64,000 bases of DNA from JAFDXJ01 sp038257845 (GCA_038257845.1 JBBSQL010000003.1:95705-159704), one strand, 5' to 3'; shown: positions 27,741 to 37,156, numbered from the stretch's first letter. Numbers and translations: made by a program. The notes: generated by a model from the sequence alone, not told the origin.

Positions 27741-29681
27741 TTATTTCTTCCATTCATTATTTTTCCGATCCATATCCGGTAAAACATTATCAGGATCAAG
27801 TATAACTTTTTCCAATTTATTTTTTGATGGATAGGTGTAAGTCCAGGTGCTTCCATGTTGCCATATTTCGACGGGCAGTTGCACTATTTCTGATGTGCCA
27901 TTTGACTGAATGATTTTTAAAATAACAGGCATGATCATTTTGCCTTTGCTTTCAATAGTGATCGCTGTTCCATTATCAGTGTATTTTACGGAAGTGATTG
28001 CCTGGTCTAATTTCCAGGTAGTGAAAAACCATTCTTTCCAAAACCAGTTCAGGTCTTCGCCTGCAGCATTATTGATGCAATTAAATAAATCATACGGAGT
28101 GGGATGCTTAAATGCCCAGGCTTCTGTATATTTTCTAAAAGCAAAATCAAAACGGTCTTTGCCGACAACAACAGTTCGTAATAAATTTAAACCATAGGCA
28201 GTTTTACCATAAAACTGGTAATGCTGATCTTCATCCATGGCATCAGAGACTGTCATCAATGGGTCTTTGTAATTCATAAACTGCATATAATCGCGGGAAG
28301 CAAAAAATGTTTTTTCAAAAAATGATGGATCGTTTACATATTCTCCATTATTAAAAAGATCCGTGGCGATATAATTGACATAGGTATTGACACCTTCATC
28401 CAGCCACATATATCTTCTTTCATTACTACCAACGATCATTGGATACCAGTCGTGTCCGATCTCGTGCGCAATCAAAAACCATAAGCGACCAGTTGTTTCT
28501 GTATATTCATCAAATATCATCCCCGGATATTCCATACCGGATGTAATACCAGCGCTGCTCACGGCATTATTCCATGGATATTCATAAAAGTTTTTTGAAT
28601 AAATTTCTATGCTTGCTTTTAAATATTCTGTAGATATTCCCCATGCAGAATCGCCCATGCTTTCCACCGGATAACACGACATAGCAAGTGCTTTACGACC
28701 GGAAGGCAAATTTATTTTTGCTGCATCCCAGATCATTGCTTTACCCGCGGCCCAGGCAACATCCCGCGTATTTTTCATGCTAAAATGCCAGGTAAGATTC
28801 CCTGTTTTTGATGAACGTTTCATCACATCATCTGCGCCCACAATCGTGATTGTTTTATCACTACCGGCAGCAGTTTCGAGTCTTTTCATTTCTTCATTTG
28901 TCAATACATCTTTTGGATTTTGCAAATCACCAGAGCCATATACAATCATTGATGCCGGTGCTGTAACATAATATTCATAATCACCATACTCACAATAAAA
29001 TTCACCCATATTCATATAAGGCAAAATGTCCCATCCCTGCTGATCGTCATACACACACATCCTCGGATACCACTGGCCAATTTGGTAAACAACTCCATTC
29101 TTTGTGTATTGCCTGCCAAATCTTCCAGCGCCATTCAGGGGTATTAGAAAACTGTAATTTATTTTTATAGAAATTTTATCTCCTTTGGCATGCAAGGGTG
29201 AATTCAAACGAACCTGCATTCTTGTATCCGTGATGATGGGCTTTACCGTATATGATTTCCCTCCATAACTTACAGTCACATTTTTTATTTGATAACCACC
29301 GCCGGGCATACTATAATTATCTCCGGGATAAAGTGCTGTAGCTGCAGACCTGGAAGAAGGATTAAAAAGATTTTGTTCTGCTTGTAACCATAGATAATCA
29401 AGTTCATCCGGACTATTATTGGTATAGGTAATAGTAACATCCCCTGTAACAGAAGTATCTTTTTCACTCAGGGTTGCGTGGATCAAATAACTGGCGCTAT
29501 TTTGCCAGTATGCATGTCCCGGAACGCCTTTGACAGAGCGGGTTTCAGTGCCCGGAGGCGGGTTGAAATTTTGTGTAAAAAGTTGGTGCGGATTATAGGA
29601 TGTTGATTCGCTTTTATCGTCCTGTGCTTTTAATACACTGATGCTCATAATAAGGGCAACGCTAAAAATTATTTTTTTCAT
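27741..29681 (-). CDS. Secreted M1-family zinc metallopeptidase
   Basis: 646 aa from the ATG at 29681 (MKKIIFSVALIMSISVLKAQ, a signal peptide); an ATG 48 bases upstream lacks a signal. Zinc is bound by His406 and His410 of HEIGH and by Glu429 in WLDEGVNTY, with the correct spacing. The exopeptidase loop reads SGMEYPG rather than GAMEN. It trims peptides outside the cytoplasm. It heads the run leading to the MHS transporter 32 bases away. Confidence 0.93.
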   Translation of the reverse strand: MKKIIFSVALIMSISVLKAQDDKSESTSYNPHQLFTQNFNPPPGTETRSVKGVPGHAYWQNSASYLIHATLSEKDTSVTGDVTITYTNNSPDELDYLWLQAEQNLFNPSSRSAATALYPGDNYSMPGGGYQIKNVTVSYGGKSYTVKPIITDTRMQVRLNSPLHAKGDKISIKINYSFLIPLNGAGRFGRQYTKNGVVYQIGQWYPRMCVYDDQQGWDILPYMNMGEFYCEYGDYEYYVTAPASMIVYGSGDLQNPKDVLTNEEMKRLETAAGSDKTITIVGADDVMKRSSKTGNLTWHFSMKNTRDVAWAAGKAMIWDAAKINLPSGRKALAMSCYPVESMGDSAWGISTEYLKASIEIYSKNFYEYPWNNAVSSAGITSGMEYPGMIFDEYTETTGRLWFLIAHEIGHDWYPMIVGSNERRYMWLDEGVNTYVNYIATDLFNNGEYVNDPSFFEKTFFASRDYMQFMNYKDPLMTVSDAMDEDQHYQFYGKTAYGLNLLRTVVVGKDRFDFAFRKYTEAWAFKHPTPYDLFNCINNAAGEDLNWFWKEWFFTTWKLDQAITSVKYTDNGTAITIESKGKMIMPVILKIIQSNGTSEIVQLPVEIWQHGSTWTYTYPSKNKLEKVILDPDNVLPDMDRKNNEWKK

Positions 29682-29826
29682 GATGGTGGTTTTAAAAAAA
29701 TTAAATGGCTGATAAATATTGAAGTTCATTACTGGCAGTTAGTTTAAATCAGAAAATTGAAACCAGGTTTCTGTGTATCAAATGTAATAATAAAGAAAGT
29801 TTTAATTCGAAAATATATTTTTGCTA

Positions 29827-29859
29827 AGACCTATAAGGTTTTCAAAACCTTATAGGTCT
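29827..29859. repeat. 33-nt palindrome, copy 1 (perfect)
   Basis: AGACCTATAAGGTTTT, a central C, then AAAACCTTATAGGTCT: 16-bp perfect arms. It lies 146 bases upstream of the M1 peptidase start. Other copies are at 31551, 35163 and 35972. Confidence 0.85.
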
Positions 29860-29918
29860 ATAGCTTCGTTGCAAGTATTTTTATTAAAAAACTATTTTTT
29901 ATATCAGTTGTACACAAG

Positions 29919-30505
29919 GCGTTCCTCCGGAACGCTGTTTTCAGTGACTACACCTTTATTACCCATAAGATGTTCCTCTGGAACATTTATAAAAGCAGGC
30001 TGCGTGACTTACGGATATTACTGAAATGAAAAGAAAATATTTCCATTGGAAGCATGTCCCTGAGGGACATTTCATGGGTAGAAATATTATACAAAATTAA
30101 GTCTCGTTCCGGCGGAACGTTTTGTGTATGCATCTATAAAAATGAAGAAGCGTAATATTTTTAGAAAATTTGAAAACTTTATTATGAAAACAATCAAGCA
30201 CAATGCGTTCCTCCGGAACGCTGTTTTCAATAATCGAGTATTCGTTACCCACAAGATGTTCCTCTGGAACATAATGATGACGTGACGTAGAATGCATCTT
30301 TAGTTTTTTATAAAAGAGGAAAGAGCAGATGTTTTATTTTGGAATGTTCCGGAGGAACATTTTATGGGTAGAATAAATTCTAATATTTATATATCGTTCC
30401 GGAGGAACGTTTTGTGGATGTATCTATAAAAATAAAGAAGCGTAATATTTTTAGAAAATTTGAAAACTTTATTATAAATAACGAAGCACAATGCGTTCCT
30501 CCCAA
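29919..30505. repeat. REP-like palindrome cluster, two units of about 287 bp plus a partial third
   Basis: Palindromes: GCGTTCCTCCGGAACGC (29919, 30205, partial 30493), TGTTCCTCTGGAACA (29971, 30257), ATGTCCCTGAGGGACAT (30054), ATGTTCCGGAGGAACAT (30344), CGTTCCGGCGGAACG (30105) and CGTTCCGGAGGAACG (30395). The ATG-type palindromes are followed by TT(T/C)ATGGGTAGAA, and the TGTTCCTC type are preceded by the reverse of that tail (TTACCCA). The spacer 30120-30204 recurs at 30410-30492 almost unchanged. Confidence 0.8.
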
Positions 30506-30512
30506 ACATTCT

Positions 30513-31439
30513 TCATTCCAAATATTTCTGAAACCATTGATCTATTTCATTTATGTCCGGTAGTGGTGTATGTCCCATGCCGGGTGTCATAAATATTTTT
30601 GCGGGTACTTTATTTTTCATCAAAACACTATACATGTGCCTGGCTTGCCGCGGTGGAATTACGGGGTCATTGTCAGAATAAAAGATCATAACAGGTGCAT
30701 CATCTTTTGTAACATGCGCAATAGGAGAGGCAAGGGCATAATCGCCATAAAGCACAAAATTATCTCCACGCATTGCAGGCAGATCACCCATTAAATTCAC
30801 AAGCATTTTGAGATCAAATGAATTTGCAATGGCCGTATCTTCTCTTTTATTAAAATCAGAAAGATCAAATGGCGCTGCCAAAGCGACTACTGCCTGAACT
30901 TTTGAACTTAGTTTTTCTATTTCACTATCCGTATTTTTTATGGTCGTATCAGATACGCCCAGGAGTGTAGCAAGAGATGCACCTGAGGAAAGACCAAAGG
31001 CGCCTATTTTTTGCGGATTAATGGAATATTTTTCTGCATTGAATCGCACGAAACGCACAGCCCGCCTGCAATCCGCGATGATTGCATTGTATTTAAAAGC
31101 TGGCGCAAAACGATGATTGATCACAAAAAGAGTATAGCCTTTATCTGTTAATTTTGGAACCCATTTTGCGAAGTAGGCGGTATCCATAAAATAATCGCTT
31201 TTTAATTGCTCCTGGTCATACACATCATCGTAAACAAAACCATACGCACTGCCAGGAATTACAATAATGCCTTTGTGATTTGAGTTTTCAGGCTGGTAAA
31301 TATCCATGAGCAATGATGCGCCGGCAACCATTCCATAAACTACATTTTCATGTTTGATAATTTTTTGCTGTTGGGAAAAAGTGGAATTTGCCATTATCAG
31401 GAAAATCACAAATAACCAGGAAAATTTATTTTTTTTCAT
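30513..31439 (-). CDS. Secreted alpha/beta hydrolase (carboxylesterase-like)
   Basis: 308 aa from the ATG at 31439, which begins a signal peptide (NKFSWLFVIFLIMANSTFSQ); an ATG at 31589 would overlap the regulator gene. Nucleophile Ser151 lies in GLSSG, the acid is probably the Asp of YSDNDPVIP, and the histidine is in PGMGHTPLP. IVIPGSAYGF forms the oxyanion region. Probably an esterase of the BD-FAE/lipase type; substrate unknown. It follows the hybrid regulator on the same strand. Confidence 0.85.
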   Translation of the reverse strand: MKKNKFSWLFVIFLIMANSTFSQQQKIIKHENVVYGMVAGASLLMDIYQPENSNHKGIIVIPGSAYGFVYDDVYDQEQLKSDYFMDTAYFAKWVPKLTDKGYTLFVINHRFAPAFKYNAIIADCRRAVRFVRFNAEKYSINPQKIGAFGLSSGASLATLLGVSDTTIKNTDSEIEKLSSKVQAVVALAAPFDLSDFNKREDTAIANSFDLKMLVNLMGDLPAMRGDNFVLYGDYALASPIAHVTKDDAPVMIFYSDNDPVIPPRQARHMYSVLMKNKVPAKIFMTPGMGHTPLPDINEIDQWFQKYLE

Positions 31440-31550
31440 ATTGTAAAAATAGGAGAAAATTAAATAAATTTTGGATTTAAAAAGCACGCATAAAATAGTT
31501 AGATAGCCTCGTGGGAATAAAAATTTTCTTAGAAAAAAAGCAATTAAATG

Positions 31551-31583
31551 AAACTTGTAAAGTTTTGAAAACCTTATAGGTTT
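31551..31583. repeat. 33-nt palindrome, copy 2 (decayed left arm)
   Basis: The right arm, AAAACCTTATAGGTTT, is intact; the left arm reads AAACTTGTAAAGTTTT. It overlaps the stop codon of the hybrid regulator and may end its transcript. Confidence 0.75.
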
Positions 31584-34383
31584 ATTCATGTTTTTTTGCT
31601 TCTACAGGCGAATATCCATACCGGTCACTGAAACATTTACTAAAATATGCCGGGCTGCTAAAACCAGTCATGTAGGCAGTTTCGGTAACGGTGACCGAAG
31701 TTTTTTGAAGAATTTGAAATGCTCTTTCTAAACGAAAATTTCGTATAAGTTCATTGGGTGATTCCCCCGTAAGGGATTTCAATTTTCTATGCAACTGGCT
31801 ACGGCTCATAAAGACTTTATTGGCCAGGTCAATAACACTGAAAAGTTCATTATCAAGATTTTCTTCAATTGCATTTCTTATTTCTTTTAAAAATTCTTTT
31901 TCGGGATTTTCAGTCTCTATTTCTTCCGGCGAAATACTAATGACCTGTTTACTGAAATGAATACGTAAATTTTTTCTTTGCTCAATAAGGTTTTTACTAC
32001 GTGCAATTAATTCATCCCCATCAAAGGGTTTAATAAGATAATCATCTGCTCCGGATTGTAAACCTTCAATGATATTGGCACTGCCTGCTTTTGCAGTTAA
32101 AAGTATCACAGGAATATGGCTTGTTGCTGTACTTTTCTTCAATAACAGTGTCATCGAAATTCCATCCATTTCAGGCATCATTACATCACTTATAATTAAA
32201 TCAGGAATAATTTCCTGCGCTTTCACCAGCCCTTCATTTCCGTTTGAAGCAAGTATTATTTGAAATTCTTTTTTCAATGTATCTTTTATAAATTCACGGA
32301 GATCCGCATTATCCTCAATCACTAAAATTGTAGCAACGGAATTATTATGCATTTCTTCATCATTTATTTCATCTTCCATTAAAAAGGAGGAATCATTTAT
32401 TGGAGTTTCGCCTCCATTAAAATCATAAATTTCACTTGGAGAATAATTTTCTTTTGTAATGGGAATGCTCACCCGAAATGTACTTCCTTGTCCCGGCTCA
32501 CTGCTTACAGAAATTTGTCCCTTATGTAATTGTACCAGTTCTTTCGTGAGTGATAAACCAATTCCAGTACCACCAGAACCTGGTGCAACCTGGTGAAAAC
32601 GATCAAAAATTTTCTCTAATTGTTTTTTAGGAATGCCATTTCCATTATCCCGGATTGATACACGTAACCGGTTTTCCTCAGTATTTATTTGCAGTGATAC
32701 GGTCCCGTTTGCCGGGGTGAAATTGAAAGCGTTTGATAATAAATTCACAAGCACTTTTTCGAATTTATCTTTATCTATAAAACCAATAATATTATTATCC
32801 GGAAACTGAATGTGATAGTTCACCTGTTTTTGTTCAGCCAGGTTTTCAAATGACGCAGCTATTATTTTTAATAAACTGGTGATGTCAGTTTTTGCTACCT
32901 GCAATTTCATTTTGCCTCCTTCCAGTTTACTTAAATCAAGCAGTTGATTGATAAGTTGTAAAAGCCTGTTACCATTCCGGCGCATCATGCCGATATATTT
33001 TTTTTGTAAAACAAAATCGGTTTCATTCTCTTGCATTTGTTTTAGCGGGCCAAGCATTAATGTTAGTGGCGTCCTGAATTCATGGCTGATGTTTGCAAAA
33101 AAATCCTGTTTTATTTTATCCATTTTTAATACCTGTGCAGCTTCCGCTTCCTGTTTGGAAGATTCTTTGAAGCGATAAGCCAACGCAAAAAATATGATGA
33201 CCATTGTACCAAACTGTGCGATTATCCAGGGATTTGGAATGTTATGAGGCAGTACATTCATTTCCCATAAAATACCAGCTACCTGGAAAATAAATAGCCA
33301 GCACGCCGCTGCGCCAAATATTTTTACCTGTGAATTATTATGGAATGTAAAACGAACACTTAAAACAACAGATGTAACAAAAATTATTATGGATGCCGGC
33401 CGTGAAATATTTTCTGTTGAAAAGGGTTTATAAATAGTGCATACAATATTTAGGATAGCTGCCAATGCAACAAACCCAATTAAGAAACGTACTACAATAT
33501 CCCATGCTGGAAGCGTATTTTTTAATTGCGTAAACTGCCGTCCAAACTGCCAGTAAAAGATCACATTTGTATAAGTCAGAATGATCCATGCATAGATCAT
33601 TAAAACCGGGTGGTTAGAGAAAAACCATTGAGTCATCAGGTTATCCGGGTGAAGTAATAATGCATGTAATAAATAAAATAGGGAAACCAGTGTGAACCAA
33701 TAGAAGGACCGCTCTTTCGTGATAAAAGAAAAAACAATCCCAAATAAAAACAAGATGAACATCACCCCGGTATAGAATATGATTTCAGGAAAATAAGTAG
33801 ATGATGGATTTGCAAAAGGTATTTGCTGAAGTGCAAAATTAAATTGAAGTGGTGCAAAATTTTTTATAGAGCGCACCTGTAAAATGAGTGTTATCGTTTC
33901 TCCTTTTTTTAAATGAAAAGGGAATGCATTCAGGTTGAAAGGTTCATTAATAATTCTTTCTGAAGCAGGCGTCAATGTCCCTGAGCTATAACTATTAGTA
34001 ATTTTTCCATCCGTAACAGTCCAGGCATTCATGACCTCATTTCCGGATGAAATACCTGTATTTTTTTTTGCTTGTAATGCGATCAAAAATTCGGGCGAGT
34101 TGAAATCCGCGTGAATCATCACTTTGCACCACCACGTGCTTTGCGCGTTCATATCTTTCCAGTTTATGAATGGTTTAAATGCAAGTGAATCTTTACTATT
34201 CATTAAACCTGGCACTGTAAATACGTGATCTTTATCTTCAGCTAAGAGTAAATAATTTTCCAGTGGCTGCAGTGGCTCATTGAGATGTACATTGTAAAAA
34301 CCAGGCGCAGAATGAACATTCTGCGCCTTTGAATAAAAGCAGTTAAAGAATAAAATGAAACTAAAGATCGCAAGTCTGCGCAT
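31582..34383 (-). CDS. Hybrid sensor kinase / response regulator / AraC transcription factor
   Basis: 933 aa in one chain. Order: signal peptide (1-20), extracellular sensor to about 185, seven membrane helices of the 7TMR-DISM kind (about 190-400), HisKA with phospho-acceptor His434 in SHEFRTPL, HATPase (DNGNGIPKKQLEKIFDRFH, GTGIGLSLTKELV), a receiver with Asp733 in ISDVMMPEMDG and Lys in LIKPFDGDEL, and a C-terminal AraC helix-turn-helix (SRSQLHRKL, TGFSSPAYFSKCF). It senses an unknown signal and binds DNA itself. The hydrolase downstream is a likely partner or target. Unlike SusR-type regulators it has no Reg-propeller. Confidence 0.93.
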   Translation of the reverse strand: MRRLAIFSFILFFNCFYSKAQNVHSAPGFYNVHLNEPLQPLENYLLLAEDKDHVFTVPGLMNSKDSLAFKPFINWKDMNAQSTWWCKVMIHADFNSPEFLIALQAKKNTGISSGNEVMNAWTVTDGKITNSYSSGTLTPASERIINEPFNLNAFPFHLKKGETITLILQVRSIKNFAPLQFNFALQQIPFANPSSTYFPEIIFYTGVMFILFLFGIVFSFITKERSFYWFTLVSLFYLLHALLLHPDNLMTQWFFSNHPVLMIYAWIILTYTNVIFYWQFGRQFTQLKNTLPAWDIVVRFLIGFVALAAILNIVCTIYKPFSTENISRPASIIIFVTSVVLSVRFTFHNNSQVKIFGAAACWLFIFQVAGILWEMNVLPHNIPNPWIIAQFGTMVIIFFALAYRFKESSKQEAEAAQVLKMDKIKQDFFANISHEFRTPLTLMLGPLKQMQENETDFVLQKKYIGMMRRNGNRLLQLINQLLDLSKLEGGKMKLQVAKTDITSLLKIIAASFENLAEQKQVNYHIQFPDNNIIGFIDKDKFEKVLVNLLSNAFNFTPANGTVSLQINTEENRLRVSIRDNGNGIPKKQLEKIFDRFHQVAPGSGGTGIGLSLTKELVQLHKGQISVSSEPGQGSTFRVSIPITKENYSPSEIYDFNGGETPINDSSFLMEDEINDEEMHNNSVATILVIEDNADLREFIKDTLKKEFQIILASNGNEGLVKAQEIIPDLIISDVMMPEMDGISMTLLLKKSTATSHIPVILLTAKAGSANIIEGLQSGADDYLIKPFDGDELIARSKNLIEQRKNLRIHFSKQVISISPEEIETENPEKEFLKEIRNAIEENLDNELFSVIDLANKVFMSRSQLHRKLKSLTGESPNELIRNFRLERAFQILQKTSVTVTETAYMTGFSSPAYFSKCFSDRYGYSPVEAKKHE

Positions 34384-34470
34384 GATTGGAGTTTTATTTT
34401 TATGCCGGTTTACCTGTTATAATTCAACAATAAATTTACTTATAAATATACCGGAATAAAATTAGTTATT

Positions 34471-34953
34471 CTATTTTTTACCAGGTGGTGCCTGGCCTTG
34501 TTGCTGTATTTCTGTATTTTGAAATGCAGCAATACTCCAATTGCCATTTAATTTTTGCAGTACGAATGTCATGATTGCATGTGCATCTTCATATTTTCCA
34601 AATATATTTCCAAACCGCCTGCCATCTACATGTGCAATGATAATATCGTCTGCCAGGTACCTTGCATCACGAAGATTTAATTCAAGATTAGTTTCTTTAT
34701 AAATTGAATTAAAAATTCCCTGGTGCCCTTCGGCAACGACTTTCCTGGTTTTTAAAAACATGCCATTTACAACCACATAATCACAGTCATCTGTAAACCT
34801 GCTGGCGAAAAGATTTCCATCTTTATTATTCCAGCCATCCTGCATGGTTTGTATAATCTGTTTGATGGATGTTTCATCTCCGGGTTTTACCTGCGCTTTA
34901 ATTGAAGCGTTAATGAGTACTGTTGCCATAATAAGAAGCATTTTTGTTTTCAT
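34471..34953 (-). CDS. Secreted SnoaL/DUF4440-like protein
   Basis: 160 aa from the ATG at 34953 (MKTKMLLIMATVLINASIKAQ, a signal peptide); an earlier ATG at 34980 adds nine residues without benefit. The fold is NTF2-like: IKQIIQTMQDGWNNKDGNLF, then FTDDCDYVVVNG, and late strands HAIMTFVLQKLNGNWSIAAF. Such proteins are often called SgcJ/EcaC family, with no proven activity. It lies upstream of the hybrid regulator, about 90 bases away on the same strand. Confidence 0.78.
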   Translation of the reverse strand: MKTKMLLIMATVLINASIKAQVKPGDETSIKQIIQTMQDGWNNKDGNLFASRFTDDCDYVVVNGMFLKTRKVVAEGHQGIFNSIYKETNLELNLRDARYLADDIIIAHVDGRRFGNIFGKYEDAHAIMTFVLQKLNGNWSIAAFQNTEIQQQGQAPPGKK

Positions 34954-35162
34954 GATTTGAAATTTTGTTTTGAAAAGCAAAGATGGTCTGGGGAAAATCC
35001 AAAGACAAACAGTTTGGTCGCAAAGACTTTCAAATTTGTATCATACCAAAGAATGACTACAAATTTGTATAGAAATGCTACAATTTTTAAAGCAATTGAT
35101 CATTCACCGAATTTTTCTTACTAAATTTATTTTTTATAAACAGAAACTTTGTTCAATCAAAA

Positions 35163-35195
35163 AAACCTATAAGATTTTCAAAACCTTTTAGGTTT
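35163..35195. repeat. 33-nt palindrome, copy 3
   Basis: AAACCTATAAGATTTTC followed by AAAACCTTTTAGGTTT, two unpaired positions. It ends 12 bases before the ATG of the DUF5995 gene, so it lies where a promoter or leader would be. Confidence 0.75.
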
Positions 35196-35207
35196 AAATA
35201 ATAATAT

Positions 35208-35966
35208 ATGCAAACCACTATCCAGGATATTATTAATGACCTCACCGCCATAGTACAGCAATGTGAAACATCGAAAAATAAAGCCGGTTATTTTGCTGCA
35301 CTCTACAAACGAATGACAGTAGCCGTTTTAGAAAATATCAATGCAGGAAATTTTGAAGATGGTCCACGAATGGAACGGCTGGATGTTATTTTCGCTCAGC
35401 GATATTTAAATGCGCATACTGCTTATTTTTCCAATCAACCATGTTCTCTTTCCTGGAAAAATACTTTTGATGCAGGCATGAATAATTCGCTAATTGTACT
35501 GCAACATTTATTGCTCGGAATTAATACGCATATCAATCTTGACCTTGCAATTGCTGCTGCGGAAGTCGCGCCGGGTAATACGATTTATGCCATGCATAAC
35601 GACTTTAACCGAATTAATCAATTGATCAGTTCACTCATTGATGATATACAGGAATGTCTTTCAGAAGTTTGGCTACCGATGCGCATCCTTACGAAAATTG
35701 CCAATGGCAGTCAAATTCCTGTGTTAAATTTTAGCATTGATAAAGCACGCGATGCATCCTGGGCAAGTGCCGTGATGCTGGCGAATATGAATGATGCTCA
35801 AAAAAATAATTATATCGCACAAATGGATACTACAGTTAGTTTTTTGGGTAAAAAAATTGCATCACCGGGCTTCACTTTGAGTATGATGCTGCATGTTATC
35901 CGTTCATCCGAGTATGATGATGTAGCACGCACAATTCATTTGATTGATACGACTGTTGTGAAATAA
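35208..35966 (+). CDS. DUF5995 family protein
   Basis: 252 aa, no signal peptide or membrane helix, mostly helical. The strings RMERLDVIFAQRYLNAH, GINTHINLDLAIAAAEVAPG and IRSSEYDDVARTIHLID match my memory of DUF5995 proteins. The conserved His/Asp residues in NTHINLDL could bind metal, but no activity is known. It stands alone between two 33-nt palindromes. Confidence 0.75.
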   Translation: MQTTIQDIINDLTAIVQQCETSKNKAGYFAALYKRMTVAVLENINAGNFEDGPRMERLDVIFAQRYLNAHTAYFSNQPCSLSWKNTFDAGMNNSLIVLQHLLLGINTHINLDLAIAAAEVAPGNTIYAMHNDFNRINQLISSLIDDIQECLSEVWLPMRILTKIANGSQIPVLNFSIDKARDASWASAVMLANMNDAQKNNYIAQMDTTVSFLGKKIASPGFTLSMMLHVIRSSEYDDVARTIHLIDTTVVK

Positions 35967-35971
35967 GAATA

Positions 35972-36004
35972 AAACCTATAAGTTTTTTAAAACCTTATAG
36001 GTTT
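35972..36004. terminator. 33-nt palindrome, copy 4, placed as a bidirectional terminator
   Basis: AAACCTATAAGTTTTTT and AAAACCTTATAGGTTT. It lies exactly between the stop of the DUF5995 gene (35966) and the stop of the HD gene (36006), which converge. Confidence 0.7.
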
Positions 36005-36005
36005 A

Positions 36006-36605
36006 TTAAACTATCACGGCCTGTCGAGGAATAATAAAGCCAATCAATTCATCCAACAAAATATCCGCTCTTTCACAGGCATCATTGATGTCTTCGCGGG
36101 AAACATTTGCTGCAAAAGAACTTTGCTTCATTCTTTTTTTGACACCTTTTACATCCATGCCTTCGTAACCATTTGGCCGCATTAAAGAATATGCATGGAT
36201 CAGTCCACTCAATTCATCAAATGCATATAACATTTTATCCATTTTTGTTTCAGGGATTACGCCGAAATGCACATGGCCATGCGATGCAATTGCATGAATA
36301 ATTTCAGGATCAACATTCCTGTGCTCGAGTTCTTCAATAATTTTTTTACAATGTTGATCCGGCCACTGATCCCAGTCTGCATCATGCAATAAACCGGCGA
36401 GCTCCCAGCGCCAAACATCTTCCTGGGATAAATTTTCTTTTTCCGCAGCCCAGGCACGCATCAGCGCAGCCACCTGTTTCATGTGCAATTGCAGGCGCGG
36501 GTTTTTTACCCAATCATTGAATAATTTTTCTGCATCATTTTTTGATAACACATTTCCTTTGTTAGCTACATCTCCAAAAGTATCACGACCAATTTGCAGG
36601 GACAT
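36006..36605 (-). CDS. HD-domain phosphohydrolase-like protein
   Basis: 199 aa, cytosolic. LHMKQVAALMRAWA supplies the first metal histidine, ELAGLLHDADWDQWP is the HD motif, IHAIASHGH the later histidines, and AFDELSGLIHA the final aspartate. Such HD proteins act on nucleotides or phosphate esters; the substrate is unknown. Single gene with its end at a palindrome terminator. Confidence 0.83.
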   Translation of the reverse strand: MSLQIGRDTFGDVANKGNVLSKNDAEKLFNDWVKNPRLQLHMKQVAALMRAWAAEKENLSQEDVWRWELAGLLHDADWDQWPDQHCKKIIEELEHRNVDPEIIHAIASHGHVHFGVIPETKMDKMLYAFDELSGLIHAYSLMRPNGYEGMDVKGVKKRMKQSSFAANVSREDINDACERADILLDELIGFIIPRQAVIV

Positions 36606-36775
36606 ATTGTATGTTTTTTATAGAGGCAATCTAAAGCATTTATTTTTTGTAAAAAAACTGATCTGCAAAAAAATCATTCTCTTAATCAATTTTGAAAACT
36701 TTTTTTGGTCAAGCAATGTTTTTATTTGAAATTGTTGCAGGAATAACTAACTTTAAAACATTAAAAACAACTCTT

Positions 36776-37060
36776 ATGACTTTAATTGGATTTCTTGTAT
36801 TACTCCTGATCGCCGCGATATGCGGTGGTATCGGGCAAAGCCTGGCCGGCTATGATTTAGGCGGATGCTTCGTTTCAATTGTTGTAGGATTCATCGGCGC
36901 CTGGATTGGTTTATATATTGCAGGCCGTTTTGCCCTGCCTGAATTTTTTACGATCAATATTGACGGCAAACCATTTCCTGTAGTTTGGGCGATTATTGGT
37001 TCCGCAGTGTTTACTTTGATAGTTGCTTTGTTGCGGCGAGTTTTTACAGGGAGAACATAA
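36776..37060 (+). CDS. GlsB/YeaQ/YmgE-like small membrane protein
   Basis: 94 aa from the ATG at 36776 (MTLIGFLVLLLIAAICGG); an in-frame ATG at 36692 would add 28 residues over likely promoter sequence. Three hydrophobic helices with the glycine pattern GGIGQSLAGYDLGG and GFIGAWIGLYIAG fit the transglycosylase-associated family. Members are linked to stress response; the function is not defined. Confidence 0.75.
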   Translation: MTLIGFLVLLLIAAICGGIGQSLAGYDLGGCFVSIVVGFIGAWIGLYIAGRFALPEFFTINIDGKPFPVVWAIIGSAVFTLIVALLRRVFTGRT

Positions 37061-37156
37061 ATTTATTTAAAGAAATTTATAGCTCATTTGAGCAGGAAAA
37101 TTTGCTTGAATAAATTTCATTTTGCTTAAGTTTAAATGAAATGATAATACCTGATA

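Larger units (their letters stand above)
29682..30512. other. Intergenic region built of palindromic repeats
   Basis: 831 bases without a real gene. It holds one 33-nt palindrome (29827-29859) and a cluster of GTTCC-type palindromes with a 287-bp period (29919-30505). Confidence 0.8.

Noticed and set aside
30087..30297. Small open frames inside the palindrome cluster
   Set aside because: They are made of repeat units in several frames and show no protein-like pattern or start signal.
29919..30505. CRISPR-like array
   Set aside because: The repeats are palindromes at irregular distances, and the spacers themselves recur, which is opposite to a CRISPR array.
31440..31589. Longer start for the alpha/beta hydrolase
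   Set aside because: It would overlap the end of the regulator gene and read through a palindrome, and it hides the signal peptide.
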